Shown piece by piece: positions 1-5,290 of a stretch of DNA of 5,290 nucleotides; the first letter of the stretch is position 1; each line of letters starts with the position of its first letter. The stretch spans positions 1 to 5,290 of the forward strand of contig JAAYZB010000182.1 of the NCBI GenBank assembly GCA_012515085.1. Reading direction: 5' to 3'. Source of the DNA: Acholeplasmataceae bacterium (GTDB taxonomy: Bacteria > Bacillota_I > Bacilli_A > Izemoplasmatales > Hujiaoplasmataceae). The notes under the pieces were generated by a model that searched no databases, was not told the origin of the DNA, and saw nothing but the letters and a program-made list of their open reading frames with translations. The translations under genes and the position numbers were made by a program.

Positions 1-1
1 A

Positions 2-691
2 ACCGGAGAAGTTGTGATTGATGGTTACATCGAAGAAACGATCCAATATCGCTATAATGGCAATGTTTGGGGAATTTATATCGAATATACCGATGTTGCG
101 AAACAAAATGACTCCATCAGCATGTTGATTGGTGAAAACAAAACAACGGGCGTGACCCGGGTTCCAGCGAATGCTACTACCGGGACCTTCACCTATGAAT
201 CCTCGGATGAGACGATCGTGTCCGTCACCGAAAACGGAATCTTACAAGGATTAAAAGCCGGAACGGCGACCATCACCATCACACTGTCTGATTCAACTCG
301 CCCCAATGACACCAAGACCACGACTGTGACCGTTACCGTGAGCGACTACATCACCGGACTTTCCATTACCGGACCCGTTGACCTGACTCAAGGAAAGACG
401 TTGGATCTAACCAAATTGGAAGCAAAATATCTCTATCGCAGTGGCGCTCTTGGCGATGTGGTTGATTTAACCGATGCAACGATCACTGGACTAAATGCCG
501 AAGAATTAGGCGAACAAACCATCATTATCAGCCTTGTCTCGGGAACAGATACTTTCTCTGGCGAACTGGTTGTGAACGTGGTCAAGAGCAAAGTCGGCCT
601 TTATATCGGTATCGGCGGCGGCGTCGCAGCGGTTGTTGCTGGAGCAGCAGCATTAATCTTTGTCTTTGTTATCAAGAAGAAACCTGTATAA
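2..691 (+). CDS. Surface protein with two bacterial Ig-like domains and a C-terminal membrane anchor (5'-truncated)
   Basis: The frame is open from the window edge (first complete codon at base 2) to TAA at 689-691, so only the last 229 residues are seen; the GTG at 14 is internal, not a convincing start, as no ribosome binding site precedes it. Residues 1-33 look like the end of a beta-rich domain I cannot name. Residues about 35-113 resemble a Big_2 (group 2) Ig-like domain, with the typical core SSDETIVSVTENGILQGLKAG followed by a T/V-rich strand. Residues about 116-194 resemble a Big_3-type domain (LDLTKLEAKYLY, later a LGEQTIIIS strand). Residues 199-224 form a Gly/Ala/Val-rich membrane helix followed by KKKPV, giving an outside N-terminus and a tiny cytoplasmic tail. 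There is no LPxTG-like motif. Such Ig modules usually act as spacers or adhesive parts of extracellular proteins. The catalytic or binding part, if any, lies upstream of the window. Its function is unknown; a link to glycan use is inferred only from its neighbours. Confidence 0.85.
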   Translation, partial: TGEVVIDGYIEETIQYRYNGNVWGIYIEYTDVAKQNDSISMLIGENKTTGVTRVPANATTGTFTYESSDETIVSVTENGILQGLKAGTATITITLSDSTRPNDTKTTTVTVTVSDYITGLSITGPVDLTQGKTLDLTKLEAKYLYRSGALGDVVDLTDATITGLNAEELGEQTIIISLVSGTDTFSGELVVNVVKSKVGLYIGIGGGVAAVVAGAAALIFVFVIKKKPV

Positions 692-692
692 G
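666..692 (+). promoter_or_regulatory. Possible sigma-70-type promoter for the rhamnose operon
   Basis: A -10-like TATAAG (687-692, five of six consensus bases) lies 15 bases after a -35-like TTGTTA (666-671, four of six). Shifting the -35 to TTTGTT (665-670) gives a 16-base spacer. Transcription would start near 698-700, placing the 712-739 hairpin in the 5' leader of the rhamnosidase mRNA. The site lies in the last codons of the upstream gene. The spacer is short and the -35 weak, so this is only a candidate; it is noted because no other promoter-like pair is evident in the short gap before the operon. Confidence 0.25.
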
Positions 693-705
693 AACGTCAT
701 TCTTA
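689..705. promoter_or_regulatory. Inverted repeat TAAGAA-N5-TTCTTA, possible operator
   Basis: A perfect 6-bp dyad (TAAGAA at 689-694, TTCTTA at 700-705) with a 5-base spacer CGTCA. It includes the stop codon of the upstream gene and overlaps the candidate -10 element, the position expected of a repressor site. It could equally be a weak hairpin or chance, since A/T-rich 6-bp dyads are common. No second copy was found in the other intergenic gaps, and no rhamnose regulator gene is in the window to pair with it. Confidence 0.25.
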
Positions 706-711
706 AGACCG

Positions 712-739
712 GGATTGCCGGGTGTGAATCCGGCAATCC
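712..739 (+). terminator. Strong hairpin after the surface-protein gene, probable intrinsic terminator
   Basis: GGATTGCCGG (712-721) pairs perfectly with CCGGCAATCC (730-739) around an 8-base loop, GTGTGAAT. It begins 20 bases after the upstream stop codon and is followed by TTCTTAT, a short and broken T tract. It most likely ends or reduces transcription of the surface-protein gene. If transcription starts at the candidate promoter upstream, the hairpin would instead be in the leader of the rhamnosidase mRNA, 11 bases ahead of its ribosome binding site. Confidence 0.65.
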
Positions 740-768
740 TTCTTATGACCTAAAGGAGAACGAAAGTC

Positions 769-3324
769 ATGATAAAAATTGCTAGTTTGAAGGTCGAATA
801 TCAAGTGAACCCGATTGGGCTCAGTGAAAAGAATCCGCGCTTTTCATGGACTTATGAGTTATCCCCCCAGTTGCAACAGGCAAGTTATCGGATTCGTGTG
901 GCTTCTGCTAATGGATTGCTAGAAACCTCACCGGATCTATGGGATTCTGGGATGTGCGCATCGAATCAGATGAGTGCCATCAGCTATCAAGGAAAACCAT
1001 TGATTTCGCGCCAACGCTGTTTTGTTCGGCTGGATGTTCGAAATAGTCAAGGAGAAACGGATTTTCACACGGGAACATTTGAAATGGGTCTGTTGAATGA
1101 AACGGATTTCAAGGGGAAATGGGTGTCCATCCCGAACAATTTTCAGGGATCGACCTTGTATTTCCGGAAAAAATTGGAAATACCGACAAAAGGACTTCTC
1201 CGAGCCCGTGCTTATATTGCCGGAATCGGGTATCATGAATTCTATGTAAACGGACAAAAGGTGAGTGACCGGGTTTTGAATCCGGGCGTCACCGATTATC
1301 AGAAAACAGTGTTATATGATACATACGACATCACCGACCTATTCACCGAAACAGACAATGTTGTGGGTATCGAAGTGGGGTATGGTTGGCTGGGAAGCCG
1401 GAAGATGCTTGCTCAGTTTTATTTTGATTATGAGGACCATCAAGTGCTCGAAGACCATTCAAACTGCAACTCGGGTTGGTGGGTATCCGGCAGCCCCATC
1501 CGTGATAATTCCATTTATGGTGGGGAAACGTATGACGCCCGCAGGGAAAAATTGACGCATCCCCATTGGGCTAGTCGGGATTTTGAGCCGGCTTGGGACA
1601 ATGGCTGGATGTATACGATTGTTACCCAACCACCCCAAGGAACCTTGACAAGCCAACAAATAGAACCCATTCGGATCTGTCGATCATATCCCGCAATCCG
1701 AACGACTGAAATCGAAAAAGACCGGATAGTATATGATATTGGCCAAAACATTGCTGGATGGGCAAAAATCACTGTTGAAGGTTGCTCTGGAGCCAAAGTT
1801 GTGCTAAAATACGGAGAAGGATTGACCAGTCAAGGACAGGTCAATCAACTGAATCTTCGCAGTGCCACCGCAACCGACACTTACATCTTAAAAGGTGAAG
1901 GAATCGAAACCTATCAACCGCGTTTCACGTATCACGGATTCCAATATGTTCAAGCAGAATTGGAAGGCGATGTTCGAATCCTTTCGCTATCCGGTGAGCA
2001 TGTCCATACCGATGTCGAAGTGGCAGGAGGATTTACTTGTTCTGATAAGGACTTGAATCAACTCCACCAAAATGCGGTTGTGACCGAACAAAACAATATT
2101 CATTCCATAATGACCGACTGCCCGCAACGCGATGAACGGTTTGGCTGGCTGAACGATCTGACGACCCGGATCTATCAATCGATCTATAATTTTCACCTCG
2201 AGCGATTATTACCTAAAATTGTCCAAGATATCGCGGAAACAAAAACCAAAGAAGGCGCCATTTCCGATACAGCTCCGTTTTATACGGGGGGAACACCGGC
2301 CGATGTGACGTCGATATCCTTTTTACTTTTTGCGGAAGTTGCCCACCAGTATTATGGAGACTCTTTGATTGCGAACCGCTTTTATCCCGATATGAAAGAC
2401 TGGGTCGACTATCTCTTGACCAGACAGAAAAACTACATCATGGATTACTCGCATTATGGCGACTGGGTCGCACCGGAACATTTGTCGGAAATCAAAACAG
2501 ATCCCATTTATGTTTCTACTGTCTTCCTCAATTGGCACTTACAGGTGTTGGCAAAATTGGCTAAATTAGTAGGTAATGATGAGGACGCCAAAAAATATCA
2601 AGCCTTCCAAGAGGCCTCGACACAAGCCATTAATCAAACTTACTACAATAAATTGACTCACCAGTACAGTCGGGGAACTCAAGCTGAAAATGCCTTTGCC
2701 TTGAATCTCGGGATCGCGCCAAAGGCCGATCGAGACAAAATTGCGAAAAACATCGCTGACGACATCATTCATCACGGATATCATTCCACTAGCGGCAACC
2801 AGGGCTATCGTCATGTCTTTTATAGCTTGACCGAAGCCGGCTACGTCGATCTCTTGATCAAAATGATCAAAAACCCGGAATATCCCGGTTGGGGCTATAT
2901 GCTCGCCTGCAATGCGACCACTGTTTGGGAACGTTGGGAAAAAGAAATGGCAAATGTGATGCATTCCTTCGACCACCCGATGTTTGGCAGTTATGATGCG
3001 TGGTTTTACCGCTATTTGGGTGGCATTCAGATCGGTGATGGCTGTGCTGCCGACCAGGTGACGATTCAGCCGGTGATCCCGACAGATCTCACCTATGTTC
3101 GTTGTCATTTTGATTCCGTTCGTGGTCGAATCGAATCTAATTGGGAGAAGCGGTCTGGAACCATTCAACACGAGATCACAATCCCGGGGAACACCGAAGC
3201 AACCATTCGTCTGTCGCATGCTATTCTTTCCGTGAACGGCGAAAAGGTGTCAACTGTTATTAAAGACAAGCGGCATCAGCTTCGCCTTTCATCGGGACAT
3301 TATGTCATATTATGCAAGGAGTAA
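769..3324 (+). CDS. Alpha-L-rhamnosidase, glycoside hydrolase family GH78, predicted cytoplasmic
   Basis: An 851-residue enzyme expected to hydrolyse terminal alpha-L-rhamnosides by the inverting GH78 mechanism. The start is firm: TAAAGGAG (751-758) precedes ATG and an in-frame TAA at 751 excludes earlier starts. No signal peptide is visible, so it probably acts inside the cell on imported rhamnosides. Domains in family order: N-terminal beta-sandwich with the NPRFSW motif (about 1-105); Bac_rhamnosid_N (about 143-300, with YIAGIGYHEFYVNG); concanavalin-like Bac_rhamnosid (about 305-415, VYDIGQN); (alpha/alpha)6 catalytic barrel (about 421-755); C-terminal beta domain (about 756-851). The barrel carries TDCPQRDERFGW, in which E456 fits the general acid and D450 a substrate-binding Asp, YGDWVAP (563-569), and TTVWERW with E721 as the likely general base, then HPMFGS (H736). 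The usual WTGD after DERxG is WLND here (460-463), pointing to a divergent GH78 branch. First gene of the rhamnose cluster, 3 bases from rhaA. The family is certain; natural substrate and linkage cannot be read from the sequence. Confidence 0.95.
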   Translation: MIKIASLKVEYQVNPIGLSEKNPRFSWTYELSPQLQQASYRIRVASANGLLETSPDLWDSGMCASNQMSAISYQGKPLISRQRCFVRLDVRNSQGETDFHTGTFEMGLLNETDFKGKWVSIPNNFQGSTLYFRKKLEIPTKGLLRARAYIAGIGYHEFYVNGQKVSDRVLNPGVTDYQKTVLYDTYDITDLFTETDNVVGIEVGYGWLGSRKMLAQFYFDYEDHQVLEDHSNCNSGWWVSGSPIRDNSIYGGETYDARREKLTHPHWASRDFEPAWDNGWMYTIVTQPPQGTLTSQQIEPIRICRSYPAIRTTEIEKDRIVYDIGQNIAGWAKITVEGCSGAKVVLKYGEGLTSQGQVNQLNLRSATATDTYILKGEGIETYQPRFTYHGFQYVQAELEGDVRILSLSGEHVHTDVEVAGGFTCSDKDLNQLHQNAVVTEQNNIHSIMTDCPQRDERFGWLNDLTTRIYQSIYNFHLERLLPKIVQDIAETKTKEGAISDTAPFYTGGTPADVTSISFLLFAEVAHQYYGDSLIANRFYPDMKDWVDYLLTRQKNYIMDYSHYGDWVAPEHLSEIKTDPIYVSTVFLNWHLQVLAKLAKLVGNDEDAKKYQAFQEASTQAINQTYYNKLTHQYSRGTQAENAFALNLGIAPKADRDKIAKNIADDIIHHGYHSTSGNQGYRHVFYSLTEAGYVDLLIKMIKNPEYPGWGYMLACNATTVWERWEKEMANVMHSFDHPMFGSYDAWFYRYLGGIQIGDGCAADQVTIQPVIPTDLTYVRCHFDSVRGRIESNWEKRSGTIQHEITIPGNTEATIRLSHAILSVNGEKVSTVIKDKRHQLRLSSGHYVILCKE
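3316..3321 (+). promoter_or_regulatory. Ribosome binding site of rhaA inside the end of the rhamnosidase gene
   Basis: AAGGAG forms the last two sense codons (Lys-Glu) of the rhamnosidase gene, directly before its TAA at 3322-3324, and lies 6 bases ahead of the rhaA ATG at 3328. It fixes the rhaA start and means ribosomes finishing the rhamnosidase cover the rhaA initiation site, an arrangement expected to couple translation of the two genes. Confidence 0.85.
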
Positions 3325-3327
3325 ATT

Positions 3328-4587
3328 ATGAACAAATCGATTTTGGAAGCATATCTGCTGGCAAAAACCGCCTATCAAAAATGTGGTGTCGATACCGACA
3401 AAGTGATTCAGGAATTCGAGAAAATTCCTGTCAGCTTGCATTGCTGGGCGGGCGATGACATCAAAGGCTTTGAAGGACTGGGCGATATCGAGAGCCAAAA
3501 TGTAGTAACAGGGGCTTATCCATATCCCGCAAGAAACGGGGATGAGCTTCGGGGCGATATCGACTTCGCCTTTCGGCTTTCGCCCTTGAAGCACAAAGTC
3601 AATCTACATTCCGTGTATGCGGAAAGACAACGTCCAAGGAACGATCTGGATGTGGAAGATTTCCGCAACTGGATCAACTGGGCAAAAGCCAACGGATACG
3701 GGCTCGACTTTAACACGAGTTTCTTTGCTCATCCCATGATGGATAACGGCTTTTCCCTTGCCTCTATCCACAAAAAAACTCGAGATTATTGGATCAAAGC
3801 GGGTCTAGACAGCCGGAAAATCTCACTCGCCATCGGAAAAGAAATGGGTGAACGCTGCTATAACAACTTTTGGATTCCCGACGGATTTAAAGATAATCCT
3901 GCCAGCCGACTGACCTATCGCGAGCTGTTAAAGGACAGTCTGGATCAAATCTTCGCAAAAAAATACACCGAAGAAGAAAAACAATACACCACCGATGTGC
4001 TGGAAGGAAAACTCTTCGGAATTGGTTCGGAAGCGTATGTTGTCGGGTCTCATGACTTCTATCTGGCCTATGCCATTAAAAATGGCTTGGGCGTCTGTAT
4101 GGATATGGGCCATTATCATCCGGACGAATCCGTTGCGGACAAACTGTCTGCTGTCCGGCCATTTATCAACGACTTGATGCTCCATGTGTCGCGAGGCCTG
4201 CATTGGGATAGCGACCATGTCGTGATTCAAGACGACCGGCTTCAAGCGGTTATGACAGAGTTGAAACGCGGAAATTACTATCATAAAATCGCGATCGGAC
4301 TCGATTTCTTCGATGCCTCGATCAATCGCGTGGCCGGATGGGCAATTGGCTTAAGAGCAACGGCAAAAGCCATTCTCTTTTCGTTATTAGAACCGACCCA
4401 CTTATTGGAAGATCTCGAAAAGAACGGAGATTATACTTCTCGACTCTTTTTAATGGAAGAGATCAAAAACTTGCCCGCTAATGCCGTTTGGGACTATCTC
4501 TTGGAAAGCAAGGGAGTGCCACTTGGAAATCAGGCTATCGATCAGATGAAAGCCTATGAAAAAGACGTTCAATCAAAACGAGACTAA
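3328..4587 (+). CDS. rhaA: L-rhamnose isomerase (EC 5.3.1.14)
   Basis: Interconverts L-rhamnose and L-rhamnulose in the cytoplasm, the first step of the phosphorylating rhamnose pathway. The 419-residue length equals that of E. coli RhaA as I recall it, and similarity runs end to end. Recognisable blocks are SLHCWAGDD (36-44), GLDFN...FAHP (125-136), the DGFKD region, FGIGSEAYVVGS (around 230-241), DMGHYHP (259-265), HWDSDHVV (292-299) and GLDFFDASINR. H262, D294 and D296 sit at the positions I recall as the Mn2+ ligands of the E. coli enzyme, and E235 and D259 at conserved acidic positions of the second metal site, so the active site looks intact. The start follows AAGGAG at 3316-3321 and is 3 bases after the rhamnosidase stop, so the two genes share a transcript. 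The C-terminus MKAYEKDVQSKRD matches the usual family ending, so the gene is complete. Function is assigned with high confidence. Confidence 0.97.
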   Translation: MNKSILEAYLLAKTAYQKCGVDTDKVIQEFEKIPVSLHCWAGDDIKGFEGLGDIESQNVVTGAYPYPARNGDELRGDIDFAFRLSPLKHKVNLHSVYAERQRPRNDLDVEDFRNWINWAKANGYGLDFNTSFFAHPMMDNGFSLASIHKKTRDYWIKAGLDSRKISLAIGKEMGERCYNNFWIPDGFKDNPASRLTYRELLKDSLDQIFAKKYTEEEKQYTTDVLEGKLFGIGSEAYVVGSHDFYLAYAIKNGLGVCMDMGHYHPDESVADKLSAVRPFINDLMLHVSRGLHWDSDHVVIQDDRLQAVMTELKRGNYYHKIAIGLDFFDASINRVAGWAIGLRATAKAILFSLLEPTHLLEDLEKNGDYTSRLFLMEEIKNLPANAVWDYLLESKGVPLGNQAIDQMKAYEKDVQSKRD

Positions 4588-4605
4588 GAATTTTGAGTGA
4601 TTATA

Positions 4606-4633
4606 GGCCAAGCCAGCGGCTGTTGGCTTGGCC
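4606..4633 (+). terminator. Strong intergenic hairpin between rhaA and rhaB, terminator-like or mRNA-stability element
   Basis: GGCCAAGCCA (4606-4615) pairs perfectly with TGGCTTGGCC (4624-4633) around an 8-base loop, GCGGCTGT. It starts 18 bases after the rhaA stop. The following ATTTCTC is a poor T tract, and no promoter is evident between the hairpin and rhaB. It may therefore allow much read-through, lowering rhaB expression relative to rhaA, or protect or define a processed rhaA 3' end. Full termination would leave rhaB without a visible promoter. Confidence 0.55.
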
Positions 4634-4666
4634 ATTTCTCAATCAACCGCCAGAGGAGTGACATTC

Positions 4667-5290
4667 ATGGAAAAGGCCTATTTTCTTGCCATCGATATCG
4701 GGGCATCCAGCGGAAGACATGTGATTGCCGAACTGGACCAAGGTGAAATCAAACTGGAAGTGATTTATCGGTTTGCCAATCACCCGATCGAAAAGGATGG
4801 ATCGCTTGTCTGGAATATAGATGAGCTCTCTTTTCATGTGATCGAAGGATTGAAACAGGCAAAGAAACTCGGAAAATGTCCGCAGTCGATTGGTATCGAC
4901 ACATTCGGCGTCGATTATGTATGTCTCGATTCGAACGACCAAATAATCGGGGATGTCTACGCCTATCGTGATCATCGAAATTTTGCCGCAAGAACTGCTT
5001 TTTCCCAAATGATGAACGAAACGACACAATACGAAATTACCGGGATCCAACCTCTCGTTTTCAACACGATTTATCAGCTCTACGCTGATAAACTATCAGG
5101 AAAATTGGCAAAGGCTCGAAAAATTATGATGTTACCCTGTTATCTTGGGTACTATTTAACTGGAAGATTCCAAAACGAATACACGATATCCTCTACATCG
5201 GGACTCCTCAATGCCCAGACTTCCTCTTGGGACTCTCAACTGTGCGGAATACTAGAGCTGGATCGGGAGCGGTTTGGACCGATGGTGACC
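4667..5290 (+). CDS. rhaB: Rhamnulokinase, FGGY carbohydrate kinase (3'-truncated by window end)
   Basis: Phosphorylates L-rhamnulose with ATP to L-rhamnulose 1-phosphate (EC 2.7.1.5), the step after RhaA. The frame is open for 208 codons to the last base of the window; family members are usually near 470-490 residues, so somewhat under half is seen. AGAGGAG (4652-4658) lies 8 bases before ATG. An in-frame GTG at 4658 is unlikely as a start because it overlaps this site. RhaB-specific features follow the E. coli protein in order: AIDIGASSGRHV (8-19, N-terminal phosphate-binding strand-turn of the FGGY fold), SIGIDTFGVDYVCLD (74-88), AYRDHR (99-104), SGIQ-like TGIQPLVFNTIYQL (125-138), LTGRF (164-168) and the EYT...LLNAQTSSWD stretch (171-189). 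The second FGGY domain with the catalytic Asp and most ATP contacts is outside the window, so integrity cannot be judged. C158 stands where relatives I recall have Asp in PDYL. The position after rhaA supports the name. Confidence 0.94.
   Translation, partial: MEKAYFLAIDIGASSGRHVIAELDQGEIKLEVIYRFANHPIEKDGSLVWNIDELSFHVIEGLKQAKKLGKCPQSIGIDTFGVDYVCLDSNDQIIGDVYAYRDHRNFAARTAFSQMMNETTQYEITGIQPLVFNTIYQLYADKLSGKLAKARKIMMLPCYLGYYLTGRFQNEYTISSTSGLLNAQTSSWDSQLCGILELDRERFGPMVT

Noticed and set aside
29..691. LPxTG-type cell-wall sorting signal at the C-terminus of the Ig-domain protein
   Set aside because: The helix and Lys tail resemble such a signal, but no LPxTG or close variant precedes the helix (the sequence there is VVNVVKSKVG).
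692..768. Riboswitch or structured leader before the rhamnosidase gene
   Set aside because: The gap is only 77 bases and is explained by one simple hairpin plus a ribosome binding site; no known aptamer core is visible.
2566..3219. Long open frame of 217 codons on the - strand inside the rhamnosidase gene
   Set aside because: It lies wholly opposite a well-supported GH78 catalytic region, shows no recognisable domain, and is best explained as a codon-usage shadow of the + strand gene.
3928..4284. Open frame of 118 codons on the - strand within rhaA
   Set aside because: It covers the conserved metal-binding part of RhaA on the other strand and has no independent support.
4594..4607. Possible rhaB promoter (TTGAGT followed by TTATAG) before the second hairpin
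   Set aside because: The two elements are almost adjacent rather than 16-18 bases apart, and no good -35 lies at the right distance upstream of the -10-like bases.
4643..5050. Two overlapping - strand open frames (135 and 92 codons) at the right end
   Set aside because: They lie mostly antisense to rhaB, whose motifs are clear in the + frame, and have no recognisable protein features.

Overview
The window holds the core of an L-rhamnose utilisation operon on the + strand, preceded by the 3' end of an unrelated or loosely related surface-protein gene. All four genes point the same way and fill nearly the whole window. The organism looks like a bacterium of the Firmicutes/Mollicutes side: strong AGGAG-type ribosome binding sites, RhaA and RhaB homologues without signal peptides, and a surface protein anchored by one C-terminal membrane helix with a KKK tail and no sortase motif. 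This placement is inference. Base composition by eye is moderate (mid-40s % G+C). The three complete stop codons are all TAA, Trp is written TGG, and no TGA is read in frame, so nothing here suggests a UGA=Trp code.

Layout. Bases 2-691 are the C-terminal 229 residues of a surface protein with two bacterial Ig-like domains and a C-terminal transmembrane anchor. Bases 692-768 hold a short inverted repeat (689-705), a possible promoter (666-692) and a strong hairpin (712-739). Bases 769-3324 encode a GH78 alpha-L-rhamnosidase (851 aa) without a signal peptide. Only 3 bases separate its stop from the start of rhaA (3328-4587, L-rhamnose isomerase, 419 aa). A second hairpin (4606-4633) lies between rhaA and the start of rhaB (4667 to the window end, rhamnulokinase, first 208 codons). 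No other gene, RNA gene, mobile element or CRISPR array was found.

How the genes work together. The rhamnosidase, predicted to be cytoplasmic, would release L-rhamnose from imported rhamnosides. RhaA converts L-rhamnose to L-rhamnulose, and RhaB phosphorylates that to L-rhamnulose 1-phosphate. The expected next step, the aldolase RhaD giving DHAP and L-lactaldehyde, and the transporter and regulator would lie outside the window. The Ig-domain protein could be a cell-surface polysaccharide-binding or -degrading protein, but its N-terminal part is missing and a hairpin separates it from the operon.

I found no evidence of a wholly new system. The points most worth a second look are the two intergenic hairpins of identical geometry, a palindrome overlapping a possible promoter just upstream of the operon, and the non-canonical active-site motif of the GH78 enzyme.
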